Assembly (NCBI RefSeq): GCF_000224145.3
Contig: NC_020167.2
Span: forward strand, 4,350,991-4,414,990
Source of the DNA: Ciona intestinalis
Taxonomy: Eukaryota; Chordata; Ascidiacea; Phlebobranchia; Cionidae
Direction of reading: 5' to 3'
DNA: 64,000 nt
A program made the position numbers and the translations under genes. Below are positions 34,601 through 45,316 of the stretch, piece after piece. Position 1 is the stretch's first letter. The number at the start of each line of letters is the position of its first letter. The notes beneath the pieces are model-generated. The model was given only the letters and a program-made list of their open reading frames with translations, made no database searches and was not told where the DNA came from.

Positions 34601-34616
34601 CAGCCTTACCTTCCAT
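31602..34616 (-). CDS. Orphan class A GPCR, copy 2 of tandem array
   Basis: Nine coding exons give 383 residues: 34498-34616, 34132-34260, 33942-34071, 33750-33878, 33360-33499, 32906-33036, 32437-32550, 32232-32370, 31602-31722. The start is chosen because the first exon is open from that ATG and gives an N-terminus with three glycosylation sequons (NIT, NES, NVT). The core follows copy 1 closely: SLCVSDCISALISP in TM2, SNFLCK-FFWGADNGTS into TM3, GWPSCTI in ECL2, GSFMLGYIPHT in TM6, LSECLNPVFYN in TM7. The DRY position reads LRL. The tail exon begins SKMRNETKKVLARICVCC, an amphipathic helix 8 with a cysteine cluster. Exon phases match copies 1 and 3, which argues for tandem duplication of a finished nine-exon gene. 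Ligand and coupling are unknown. Confidence 0.9.
31950..32129 (+). mobile_element. MITE copy in the last GPCR-2 intron
   Basis: Left end CTGGGGTGGGGGAAGATGGG is near consensus; the right end (TTACCCCACAATACTA) is eroded. It separates the TM7 exon from the C-tail exon. Confidence 0.8.
32669..32863 (-). mobile_element. MITE copy in GPCR-2 intron
   Basis: Ends TGGTAGGGTGGGGGAAGACG and TTCCCCACCCTACTATA, good conservation. It fills most of the intron between the TM5 and TM6 exons. Confidence 0.9.
34278..34433 (-). mobile_element. MITE copy, internally deleted, beside GPCR-2 exon 2
   Basis: It begins about 17 bp from the acceptor of GPCR-2 exon 2 (exon edge 34,260). The GTTTACTACCAAAT block is missing, so the copy is about 155 bp long. 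Confidence 0.75.
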
Positions 34617-35037
34617 GCTTTTAACGAAATGTTAAACTATATACCTACAGTGCAAGTATATTGTGCAGTCTTATACAACCCCCTTTCCCACAGTAATCAA
34701 CCATCCTCTTCTCGCTAGAACTATTTATAATTAATATTTTATTGAACAACAATATAGTGCGACGCGTGCTGGCCTACTGCATGCGTACTCTTACTCTGTA
34801 TATATTACTCTAGTTTTCACCCTTGGTAAAATACCCCTGTACTACAAATCACAGATCAAATGTCTATTTGTAGCGTAAGTGGTAGGCCAATTTAACATAC
34901 ACATATAAAGCTTTGATTTTTTGTGAAACATTTGATAAAATAAGCCAAACTGTAGACTGCTGCATGTTGAACTGGCTATACTATTTTAATTGAATGCAGT
35001 GACCACGAGAGCAGGTGATGTTAAATAAGGGATAGTT

Positions 35038-35296
35038 ATAGGTGGGAGAAGATGGGACACCCTATCAATCTATTTTATCATCCCATTTGGTGGTAAACAA
35101 AGAATGATAAAACCGTATCTCACGAATAATATATACTGTTGTAACTTTTTAAAAAACACGCTCAGGCTGTTTGCAAAGACGTGCTAAAATTGTCTCTTCT
35201 TTCCCTATACTTCAAAGTATGGTGTTCTTTGTTTACATTTAAATAGAACGAGAAAATATATTGAACAGGTTACCCATCTTTCCCTACCCTACTATA
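35038..35296. mobile_element. Composite MITE: two halves in opposite orientation
   Basis: The left part (35,038-35,215) reads in plus orientation and ends in an eroded terminus. The right part (to 35,296) reads TTTGTTTACATTTAAATAGA then CCCTACCCTACTATA, i.e. the distal half of the other orientation. Confidence 0.7.
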
Positions 35297-35496
35297 TTCA
35301 GTAATTCACATTTTAAATTACGTTTTCATTGTTCCCACTGACTTTAATAATTTATTTATTAATTGTCTACAACTCTATAGTACGCTGTCACACCCTAAAA
35401 TATTCAGGTGTGTTTTAATATAAAAGTTTGTAAAAAACAAAGTTATTAAATAAATATTTTATAAAAAAAATGAAAACATTATTTAGAGTGCTTGCC

Positions 35497-35580
35497 GTTT
35501 AACCAGGTGGTACCTGGGTTCGAGGCTCGACGATGCGACTGTACTAGTGTGGATGAATGTGTCTTTAGGGCAAACTTGTA
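35497..35580 (+). mobile_element. SINE head fragment, degraded
   Basis: TACCTGGGTTCGAGGCTCGA carries a good B-box (GGTTCGAGGCTCG) and is followed by GATGAATGTGTCTTTAGGG; the remaining SINE body is absent. Confidence 0.5.
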
Positions 35581-37465
35581 GCACACGAAAACCTAAGCAA
35601 TTAATAGTAAAATGTTATTTCAACTTTTTCGGTACGACAAATTCAAGGTAAAATTAGAAATAACTGGGAGAGCGTGGTTTGCAAATGCAATGTCTGAACT
35701 TTTTTTGTTTCGGAAACCTTCGGTACATGACATTCGGATAACATCCGAAGGTTTATAACACATCGGCTATTTTCGCACGATTTCTAAGAAACTTAAGCGC
35801 CTGCAAGTAAATGGTAAAATAAACGTTTCCATTAATGTTTCAGAAATCCTGATAGGACAAAATTTTGCGCCTCCAAGAGAAAGAGAAAATAAGTTTAAAT
35901 CCTATTTCTTTCGAACCTGAGGAAGGTGGATTCTTGATTCTTTTTTATCTTGAGCTCGCTGGCGCTTGTAATAATTAGTTCGCCGAATCAACATTTTTCA
36001 GTAAAGTAAAAAATTCCGCCGTAGTCTTATACTCTCTTAGGAGAAAAAAAGTTTTAGGCAACTTTGGGTCGAAATTGGAAAGATGAGTTTTTGTTTCTTT
36101 TTATTATTTGGTTTATTGCTCGAATTCTGTGTTAGCATTCAGTTGCAAGCTTGCATCTCAAACGGTTGTTGTTTTTTTGCTGATATGTTTGCTTTTTTGG
36201 TTTTATGTTTTTAGTTTCGGTTTTTAGCTCGATGTTTGTTTTTGTTTTGGTATTACACATGTCCATTGTTGGTGGCCGAGTTTGGCGGTTCTTGTTTATT
36301 GTTGGTTGGGCTTTTGAGCCACTTATTTGTGTCGGCCATTGTTGGCGTTGTTGGTTATTTTGCGCTTTTGATTGTTGTCTCGGTTTCATATATCAGGTGC
36401 ATGTAGTAAAGTGCTATAACTTTATGTATATTTTTATGTATATAACTTTATGTGTATTATATATTACTGTAACTTTATGTATTTATTGGGGTAGGTGAGG
36501 ACAATCTAAAAATTCAGTTTCAGATATAGGTTGGATCCCCCATGATTTTATTACGTCGGCAATGCAACGTCGCTGGGAGAATCTTTGAACTAATTGGAAA
36601 ATTTAAAGGTGAGATTTGCAATTCGATATTAAATTTTCTGCGGGTAACTTACTTTTTTCAACGCAGGTTAAACGTATTGTTATCCAGGCAAATATAGCCT
36701 ATTATGGCAATAACGGGTTTGATATTTGTGTAAGATCAAATTATTAACACTGATTTTTAAACAGACGAAGAAAGAAGAGACGATGAAATTGTAACCAGGT
36801 CCTGCAGACGGAGAGGGCGAAGAGGAGTAGATGGAACGCAAGCTTCAACACCAGTACGGTACAAATTGTAGTACTGGTGAACGGTATTGTGAATTTACTA
36901 CTAGCACGTTAAGGCTTTAGGGGGGAGTTCTCGAGCGTGGGCCAACTTTTTGTTGGTAAGACTAGCTGCACTTCGTATGTTGTATCATTTTTGTCACTCG
37001 CGCGTCCCTTTACGCTCCGTATTTTTGTTGACTTTTCCACGAAGAGGCTTCCCATAAAAAAGTAAACATTGCGCAAAGTTGCTGGGTTTAGGGTTATTCT
37101 TTTAAGTAGGGCATAGCTCCAAACCAAAACACATTTTCTTACAGGTGGCAAAACATTAGGATGTAGAATTTCTCTCTTCTTCCTCTCTACAGGTTCTCTC
37201 ATTTCTCTATATAGTTATATTAGAATTGTTGCAGGCAGAATGTCAGTAGTGGTTAACCCGGCAGCGTTGCATAAACATACATTTCCACTGCTAGCTCGTC
37301 GGTACCTTGTCGTGGTGCAGTGGCTTTAACACTAAAGCCGACGATTTTAATATAATATATATTAACGTTATAGGAAATTCTATGTTGTGGGATCCTAAAC
37401 AAAGCGTTAGAGGTGGGACAGCACAAAGACATCTCGTTTTTAAATGCTTACAATATAATGCTCCC

Positions 37466-37775
37466 GGCGCCGTGGCATAGTGGTTATTAGCGCGCCTGCC
37501 TGTAACCCCAGAGGTAATGGGTTCAGGGCTCGACGCTGCTACCATTGTGGGCGTATGTGTCCTTAAGAAAGAGACTTAACGACAAAAGCTCCAACCCAGT
37601 CGTCACTAATGGGTTGTCCAAATTATCAGCCATACATAAAAAAAAAAAAAAAAAACGAAAAAAATAATCACCTACAAATACATGGTAACTCGTAAGCTGG
37701 CACGAGGTGTTAAACCCGTGTGATAACGACTGTCGTTTTCCGGCCACGCGAGGATAAAGTAAGTTACATTCATTC
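37466..37775 (+). mobile_element. tRNA-derived SINE, full-length reference copy
   Basis: The head GGCGCCGTGGCATAGTGGTT contains an A-box (TGGCATAGTGG) and GGGTTCAGGGCTCGACGC a B-box, together an RNA polymerase III internal promoter of tRNA type. A conserved body follows (ACCATTGTGGGCGTATGTG; CAACCCAGTCGTCACTAATG; TGTCCAAATTATCAGCCATA), an A-rich stretch, a distal domain (GGTAACTCGTAAGCTGGCAC, ACGACTGTCGTTTTCCGGCC) and a tail ending ACATTCATTC. This two-block structure resembles the composite SINEs reported from Ciona; the family name was not verified. Confidence 0.88.
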
Positions 37776-38147
37776 AGATACTTTCTTACCATTTGTTAAT
37801 TAAAGCATAAATAAAACTTTTTGAAAACTTGTAATGAATTACACTAGGTTGAAGTCATTGAAAAATTGCCAAGTCGTCGTAATTTTAACAACCATATAGT
37901 AGGCTTACGAAGTGTATTGACATGTGCGTTAACAGAAATAGATATAGCAAAACCGATGAAGCTGTATACAGTGTTGTGACGTCGAGCTTGTTCAGTGCGT
38001 ATAAGCGGCTATATATGCCCTTTTTCATCAAACATGCTATTCTTGTTCTTGTTGTTCTTAATTTGTGTTGAGCTCTGGAAAGTCCTGTTCAGATTGAGAT
38101 TTGGGGCCAATCGTTGTTTATATAATATATCGGTCGGTCAGCCTGCC

Positions 38148-38215
38148 TCTAACCTAAAGGGGGTAAGTTAACGGCTCGTCCCTGCTACGGACGTATGTGT
38201 GTCTTGTTTTTACAA
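38148..38215 (+). mobile_element. SINE head scrap
   Basis: CCTGCCTCTAACCTAAAGGG and CGTCCCTGCTACGGACGTAT match the head and start of body of the SINE at 37,466; nothing else remains. Confidence 0.45.
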
Positions 38216-38318
38216 TGTAAACGAACAGAACCATAACAGCAATACAGGATTACGACACGGCTACAAATTCACACGATATTGTTTAAATTAGACAAAACAG
38301 TGGGGCCATTATTAAAAG

Positions 38319-39260
38319 TCATGCACGAAACTCCTTCGATCTCCGCGTTGAACTCGTTTTAGTCGGAGGAAAGTCAATGCCCTTGTTGCTGATACGTGTA
38401 CTGCGGCAGCATTGAAGTTTGTTTAGGACTTTTATTGTTTCTGCACGAATACTCCTGTAATAAAACTCGTTGGTTATTCAGTAACCAAGTATTTTCCATT
38501 CTGTTTGGCTGTTAGGTTTAATGTATAAGAGACACGAACGGTATGCGATTTAGGCCAAAGCCTAACGTTAACAGTAACACAAGGTCAAACACCTGCATGA
38601 TGTACTCTACTCTCCAAACTCTTTCTTCATTGAAAAATAAAGCACGACACAAAGGTACAAAACCCGGCAACTTACCTGGATGTTAAATTGTACAGGATTG
38701 GATTGAGACATTCGCTCAGTCGGAGAAGCATGAATGCGATTGTAGAAAACCACAAATTGAATGTCATTTTGTAGCGTGGGTGTTCAATCATTTTAACGGA
38801 CACATAGAAAGCTTTAAAGTATGTGGAATGAATCTTAATAGTTTGAAATTTCTGTGTCGCTTTATACTTTACCTGTGTATGGAACGTAACCAATCATAAA
38901 TGAGCCAACAACAAAAGCTAGTTGAACGATCGCTTGGTTTTCTTTCCGCTGTCGTGCTATCTCAGATTGGTTACGAGCATCTCGCACTGCGGAAAATGAT
39001 AAACTGTTTACAAGAGTACGTGAGGATTATGCACACGATGTATAGAATCTCACACATTAAATGCCCATGTTAAGGTGAAAGCATAGGCAACGCAGTATTC
39101 GGAATTTGACCGTTTTGTCCTGGTTTGGTTCCTTTTCGTCTAATTCGAAAACCGCGCGGAAAAAATAATGTACACAGAGGGTCATACAAAATAGTAAGAC
39201 AAACAAACATTGGTTCGCATACTATTAACAAGCAAAGTCTGTGCGCACGGCCAATACCTT

Positions 39261-39307
<47 letters not shown>

Positions 39308-41717
39308 AACATGCTTACTTTTTTTCCGCTTCTCTCTTTTCTTGAACAGAACCACTGCCAGGGCTACTGAAGATATTACCACCAACACCATTGGAAGGTA
39401 AAAAAATATTGGAAATCCGATCAACGTGTAACCAATGAACTCTTGATNCCTGTCCAATATACGTTACAATGTTACAGCGATATCAAACGCTAATGATGAA
39501 GTATCCCACCATTTCGAACCAATGGAACATGAAGGACTCCTTTTGTTTTTATCCGTTATGACTTCGGCCCAGATTGCTGTCGGAACGAACCCCCCACCCA
39601 ATCCCGCTATCCAGATGACCGACACCAGCACCTGCATTGAGGCGTTGTATTTGTGTTATACATGTAAAAGTCTCCTTATGGCGAGGAATTAGGCCTTAGC
39701 TATATACCGTCATTTTATCTACTGTTATACATCATGTTGGGGTAATAAGCCTAATCTAGCCTATATCCAAGGTCATTCACAAGGACTCAAACACAATGAA
39801 TATATACAGTATAGAGCGGAAAAAACGAGACGAAATATCCTGATCGTGTTTTAAACATTTAACAACGTTTAGGTCGCGAGATTACGGTTTTATAATTCCT
39901 TAAATTTCTTAATTTACTACCAAATGGCACGAGCTTAATGGTATACAAGAATATATAACACTACAGGTTCGGTTTTGTGGCATAATTATGAAGTTCAATA
40001 TATATCAACTTACCTTTGCATGTAAGACCGTGAATTTCCGGTACTTATGTGGCCAGGTTACTGCACACAGTCGCATGTATGAGAAACCCATGATATGCAG
40101 TGAAGTGACAACTGATGTTCCATCATTCCCACCCCATAATACCTGGTACAACAATGACAAAACAATGTGTAAGATTGTAGTAAATGAATGAATGAAACTT
40201 ACTTTATCCTCGCGTGGTCGGAAAACGACAGTCCTTTTTTATGTATGGCTGATAATTTGGACAACCCATTAGTGACCACTGGGTTTGAGCAATTGCCGTT
40301 AAGTGTCTTGCCCATACGCCCGCAATGGTAGCAGCGACGAGCCTTGAACCCATTACCTCTGGGTAACACGCAGGCGCGCAAACCACTATACCACGGCGCC
40401 GGACAAATAAAGGGATTTTTTATATATAGGATATCCAGAGAAACGTATATATATCGCTTTGTTGTATAGTAGAATGGGAGAAGACAGAACATCTTTACCA
40501 CATAATATCTAAGTATCCTGATCGTGTTTTATGGGAGTCGTAAGAATATGGTTTTAAAATTGCTTTAATATTCTCTGTTTACTACCGAATTGGACAAGAA
40601 AATACCAAATGGGACGAGAAATGGAATAAAAATGTGTCCCGTCTTACCCCACGTACCATATAACAAGCGGTAAAACACTGTATGCTTATTAATATAGTTC
40701 TAATTATATACCTTACAAAGAAAAAGAGAAATCCGCCAAGTGACTCTTCCCCAAACTCGACTGTAGACCCACAGGGGACTTATGAGAGAGGACAAAAGAT
40801 CAGAAAAGCAGAGGCTCATGATAAAGATGTTGAAAGTATTCCTATGCGATTATGAATGAAAATTAAACGGTATTTATTAGTGGGGACGGCGTACTGTACT
40901 GGTCAATATATAAAAAGAATTATGAATGGCAATTATACAGTATTTATTAGTGGTGATGGCGTACTGCATTGGTCAATATATAAAAAGCCGAATATATAAA
41001 AAGCCGACTGCTTTACTATCAATAAATACAGCAATTGTTATGTAGTTTTTTTTACAACTGCCATATATCTTTACTTTAATTTGGGTGACGTCGCGATGAC
41101 GTAGATGGTCAAAATGTTGGCGAGAATTCCAAAAACCGCCATTGGCATCAAAACGGCGACCACGACGTGATTAAAAGTTTCCCCAACCGGCGATGAAAAC
41201 GTTCTAAAATGTAATAAAATATGCGTTTAATCGTTGGTACCTGTACCATCAATTTCGAATACTGCGTTCTAATTTTGTTCACATAGCAGGGTCGGGTAAG
41301 ATAGGACATCTTTAGCACATAATATCCAAATATCCCGACCGTGTTTTAAACAAATAGCAACGCCCTATGGGAGCTGTAAGGGTACGGTTTTATAATTCTT
41401 TGAATGTTCTTTGTTTACTGCCCAATGAGTCGATAAAATAGTTTGAAAGTAAGGGTATGGTTTTATAATTCTTTGAATGTTCTTTGTTCACTGCCAAACT
41501 GGACGCGAAAATAGTTTGAAAAGGTGTCCCATCTTATCCCAAAGTACTTACATCATTTTGGTTTTGTTTCAACTTAAAACACTTTATGTAATACTACAAC
41601 GTATAGCAAGTAAATTCATTACTTGTTGAATCCAGCATTCCCCGTGAATTTTGTTGACACGTTCCCACTCACGTTATTCAATGCCTCGAACCATCCAGAC
41701 CCCGATTCTTCATCCAT
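38319..41717 (-). CDS. Orphan class A GPCR, copy 3 of tandem array
   Basis: Nine coding exons give 373 residues: 41623-41717, 41075-41203, 40712-40841, 40014-40142, 39510-39631, 39319-39449, 38873-38986, 38676-38811, 38319-38454. It is the most diverged copy but keeps exon phases and landmarks: FGILANILTIYVI in TM1, SLCFSDLLSSLISP in TM2, LFLCK before TM3, GNDGTSVVTSLHIMGFSYMR in TM3 with MRL in place of DRY, CS cysteine in ECL2, YLPM in TM5, GSFMIGYVPYT in TM6, LSECLNPILYN in TM7. The tail exon (38319-38454) begins SIRAETIKVLNKLQCC and ends KEFRA. N-terminal sequons NVS (twice) are present. One base in exon 6 (39,448) is N, leaving one residue undetermined. ECL2 is shorter than in copies 1 and 2 (exon 5 is 18 nt shorter). 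Confidence 0.88.
39260..39305. repeat. (TA)n(TG)n microsatellite
   Basis: A short TA run followed by about 16 TG units, ending 13 bp before the GPCR-3 exon 6 edge at 39,319 and close to that exon's splice donor. Confidence 0.9.
39806..39941 (-). mobile_element. MITE remnant
   Basis: Only the middle is clear (AATATCCTGATCGTGTTTTA, TTTACTACCAAATGGCACGA); both ends are lost. It lies between GPCR-3 exons 4 and 5. Confidence 0.6.
40181..40402 (-). mobile_element. SINE copy, reverse orientation, internally shortened
   Basis: On minus it starts GGCGCCGTGGTATAGTGGTT, with B-box GGGTTCAAGGCTCGTCGCTG, and ends in an ATTCATTCATT tail. The domain between the A-rich stretch and ACTGTCGTTTTCC is missing compared with 37,466. 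Confidence 0.85.
40467..40662 (-). mobile_element. MITE copy in GPCR-3 intron 3
   Basis: Left end TAGTAGAATGGGAGAAGACA, right end CTTACCCCACGTACCATA; a short internal stretch (TACCAAATGGGACGAGAAAT) is repeated. Confidence 0.8.
40850..40990. repeat. ~67-bp tandem duplication in GPCR-3 intron 2
   Basis: Two imperfect copies of a unit containing GTATTTATTAGTGG and GGTCAATATATAAAAAG, followed by a shorter echo of the last 17 bp. It begins at the acceptor side of GPCR-3 exon 3 (edge 40,841). Confidence 0.85.
41284..41549 (-). mobile_element. MITE copy enlarged by an internal tandem duplication
   Basis: A ~75-bp block containing GGTTTTATAATTCTTTGAAT and the GTTCTTTGTTTACTGCC stretch occurs twice inside the element, making it about 265 bp. 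Confidence 0.85.
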
Positions 41718-42935
41718 AACTTCGTCGTCTAATTTTATCTGTACATATATGCTTATCAAAACCTACGTCCTTATTAAAATGCCACGCAGCAGTGTGTTCT
41801 ACCTGCATAATTGATAAAGTTTGCATTAATAAGCCAGCTTCTTCACCAGCATCTAAAAATAGTTGATCTATGGCGGCGGACGGCTATCCGAGTTCGCAGT
41901 GCGCTAATAAACTCTCTATAAATTTGTGTAATCTAAACTGCGGTGAAACAAAAGCGCTTTCCCTAAAAAACGTTTTTGTACCATTTTCACCTACTGAATT
42001 ATGGTGCCAAAATCGGCAATAGTGTTTAATTACCCGTACCTGTTCTGTGGTTGTGGTCTCCATTCTAATCCCCAACGATGTTTAAGGTAATTAGAAAATA
42101 TTGGTCTTTAAAATGTCGCGAATGTCAGCGGGTAGCATTGGCTTTACCGCACGTCACTCAAATACTGAAATTCTATTGGGTATTTGCCCCTGGCGAAATG
42201 CGAGGCAGTGTGCTAGTGCATCTCACCATGTCATCCTGTTTACGGTACATTAAGATACCATCTCCAAGCGCATTTTTGCCTTTAATCTTTTAACAAAATA
42301 TTGCCTACGAATTTAAACTCTATATTGGCCTCTATGATAAAACCGGTTACAGGCGCATCTAAGTAACGAAAATAACTTTATCACAATAACTCATTAAAAA
42401 ACATATTTTTTTCGTTATATTATTCAATCCAACCTGTTTTAAAACACAATATAAAAACTTTAACCGGTATTAACATTACAAATTGTCATCTAAAACCTTG
42501 GGATTGTCTGTATACCGCCGTTTTATACTGATTTGGCGTGAAACGTAAGCTACTTACACGTCGTATAAACAGACCAATTTGCGTGCTTAAACATTCTTCA
42601 ATTCTCCTAATTACTAAATAAAGTCTGTTCATACAAGAAAACAACGAATCGTTTCTCCAAGAAAACATGTACAAACGAAACTTCGTAGTTTTGTACCTTA
42701 GAAACAGCGTATCTGCAAATGCTTTTTGAGAGATATATATCCCCCCTCACTGCTCAGGAGCTGGTCGTGCTCTGTTTTTGGAGCCCTTCGCGAGTTAGAT
42801 TAGAGTTGATTACTGAGAAGAAGCATCGATAAAATCAGGGTTATAATCGTTGTAGAACTTGACGCTAACATTTAGGGACTGGAATTAAATTTTGAAAGCT
42901 TTCGTCTTTCAATAAATGCGAAAATTCAAAGTATA

Positions 42936-43126
42936 TAGTAGGGTGAGGAAAGATGGGACACTTTTGTTCTATTTTCTTGACCCAATTGGTAAGTAAACAA
43001 TAAACAGTCAAAGAATTTTAAAACCGTATTGGCACACTCCTATTTATACCGCTGTTAATTGTTTGAAAACACGAGGGTATCTGGATGGTATGTGCTAAAG
43101 GTGTCCCGTCTTCCCCCACCCCACTA
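42936..43126 (+). mobile_element. MITE copy, partner of the 24.3-kb segment
   Basis: Ends TAGTAGGGTGAGGAAAGATG and CCCCCACCCCACTATG. The right TIR and the following ~100 bp match those after the copy at 24,291. Confidence 0.87.
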
Positions 43127-43230
43127 TGAAAATAAAACGTACGATTTATTGTAAACAATTCACGTATCGTCTGCCTTTCGAGGAAAATCTATTATGGTAT
43201 GATAATTATCGTAACGTAGTTCATAAACGC
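43127..43230. repeat. 104-bp segment also present at 24,485-24,588
   Basis: Sequence beginning AAAATAAAACGTACGATTTA and including CGTATCGTCTGCCTTTCGAG is nearly identical at both places, each time directly right of a MITE. Confidence 0.9.
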
Positions 43231-44529
43231 TTGATATATATTGTCAAATGGAAGGAAATGAAAACAACTAGACCTACCTGGTTATAAAATTCCGGAATGT
43301 TTTCTATTAAATTCTATACCAATATTATTTTAAATTATTTTTCCGCTAAAGTAGGTTATTTTTAGCTGCTAAGTCGAACACACATCGTCGAATTTACAAA
43401 AAAATGCAACAGAACAGCATCGACGAAACCACACCTGTAATAATTGTATAACAACCACTTTCAACGGGTCGCTTGTATTTCTTTTTACATTCCATCTGTT
43501 TTCGGTGTCATTTCACACACTAAGGACATATGCCGTGTCGAGAAATCATTTTAAACACAGTTAGTCGGGGAACTGGCATATGTGTCAGGAAAACTGATAC
43601 TGATGTAAAAAGACTAGCAAATGTCATTTAAAAGATTAACAAAAAACGCGAGTTTTAATTCCAACTAATCGACTTTTTATTTTTTGCAAGAACAAAGCAA
43701 GAATATCTCTAATACCTACAGCTGTGACTTTTTAAACAAAGCGTATGAAAAGTTGTTTTTAAGTTTTGTTTTACTTCGAACCTAATTGATATCTTAATTG
43801 TATTAATTAAGTAGGGTGCAAAGCTTGCGGTTAATATGTAGTATAGCTATTACTACAAACACTCTTATGCCACAAATATTCCAAGACCTTTTGCTTCAAT
43901 TGGTTTCCTATTCTCCTCGTTCCATTGCGGAAAAACCGTATAATACTAGATGCGCGTCTCGAGACAAGCGGTTATACCAATAAGCAAACGAGAACCTGTG
44001 AGGTAAAAAAAAACGAACAATAGAAAAAAAAGAAGAAAAACTAAGTTTCGTTTTATATACACTGTAGAGTGTAGACTGTAGTGTAGATGGTGCACAAGCA
44101 TCAATGCCTCGTAACCTAATACTAATGTCCAAAAATGAAAATTGTCACGTACAGTTCTAAATCCAAGTGTTCGACCATACAGCGTGTAAAAACGATATTT
44201 TAAAAGGACATTTTAACGAAAAATCGAAAATTTGTGTATTGATAAAAAAAATTAAATTTTATCTAAAGGTTCCACCAAAGTTTCTAAAACGAAACCGCTG
44301 CTGAAAAAAATCGTGTAAAAATCGCTAAACCAACCGCTGCTGGAGTAAAAAAATAGGCTGTGTGACAATGTTGGGATTCTAGTTTCAAATATACTGAAAA
44401 AACTTCATTTTTTTCGGATTTTCTACAATGGATGATTCTTCTTTGTGAATATATAAAACCATTATAAAATGTAGACCTAGCTGCGTATGTTTTAATTTTT
44501 CGAAACAACATTTAGGTGGTATCTTTTAC

Positions 44530-44705
44530 ATCACATTTAAGCTTCTCTATCTATATACAAGTTTTCCTTTTTCCCTGGTATGTCCTTTCAAGTCTCGTCA
44601 GCACGACTCTTTTGAAAATTAATCTTAAAAAAATAAATGCATCTTTACCTATCTACAAATTTTCCCTTTTTTTAAGTTTCGTCGGCACGGCTCTTTTGCA
44701 AGACA
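44530..44705. repeat. Diverged ~100-bp direct repeat
   Basis: Two units share CTATCTA, ACAAGTTTTCC/ACAAATTTTCC and GTC(A/G)GCACG(A/G)CTCTTTTG in the same order, separated by AT-rich sequence. Confidence 0.65.
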
Positions 44706-45080
44706 GACTTCGGTACTAATTAGTCTTAACGACCACCAGAACAACAGAGCAGTGAGCGAGACACAAGTCAAGGTCGAAGGAAAAATAAATGGACAGCGCG
44801 AATGAACAAGCCATGAGCAATTCAATTTTCAAAAGACAGTCAACTAGACTAAAACCATTCTTTCGAATATCACATGCTAAAAAAATACGCGATGCTGTCA
44901 AATCTGAATGTTTTTTTCGCGTAATTTATTTGTACCTAAATTATTGTTTTTAGTATTTCTATGAAAACAGAATACACATATTCCATTAACGACGTATTGT
45001 GAGTGTTACACATCAAATATTAATCCATTTCCACAAAGTAAGGCATACGTGTTAATATTGTAAAACTAAAATTAGTTTTA

Positions 45081-45254
45081 TACTAGGGTGGGGAAGATGG
45101 GACACCTTTAGCACATAAAATTTAAATATCCCGATCGTATTTTAAACACTAAATAACGGTCTATAGAATCCGGTTTTATAATTCGTTGGTTAATTTTGTT
45201 TACTACCAAATGGGACGGAAAAATCCAGTGTCCCATCTTTTCCAGCCTACTATA
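45081..45254 (-). mobile_element. MITE copy just downstream of the monooxygenase stop
   Basis: Ends TACTAGGGTGGGGAAGATGG and TTTTCCAGCCTACTATA. It lies about 60 bp beyond the stop codon at 45,317 and so may be inside the 3' UTR. Confidence 0.85.
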
Positions 45255-45316
45255 TGTGTAAATTAGTTATGATGGGTAAACATTAACAGTTAGTTCGACT
45301 CCACGAAGGTTCTATT

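Larger units (their letters stand above)
34617..38318. other. Intergenic interval between GPCR-2 and GPCR-3
   Basis: These 3.7 kb contain a composite MITE, one full SINE, two SINE scraps and AT-rich unique sequence, with a G/T-rich low-complexity tract around 36,160-36,400. Open frames near 36,132-36,389 and 36,909-37,202 lack family resemblance. The GPCR-2 promoter must lie at the left end. Confidence 0.5.
41718..45316. other. Intergenic interval between GPCR-3 and the monooxygenase
   Basis: About 3.6 kb holding two MITEs, the copied flank of the 24.3-kb MITE, and a diverged ~100-bp tandem repeat at 44,530-44,705. No exon with family resemblance was seen. The GPCR-3 promoter must lie at its left end; a CAG acceptor-like site (TATATGTACAG) stands about 20 bp before the GPCR-3 ATG, possibly a 5' UTR or trans-splice acceptor. 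Confidence 0.5.

Noticed and set aside
35497-35580. tRNA gene candidate from a good B-box
   Set aside because: No cloverleaf can be drawn; the following bases match the SINE body, so it was listed as a SINE fragment.
36132-36389. Lys/Gln/Asn-rich minus-strand frame
   Set aside because: Low-complexity translation of a G/T-rich tract; no splice or start support.
36909-37202. 97-residue minus-strand frame
   Set aside because: Some protein-like texture but no family recognised and no linked exons; left unannotated.
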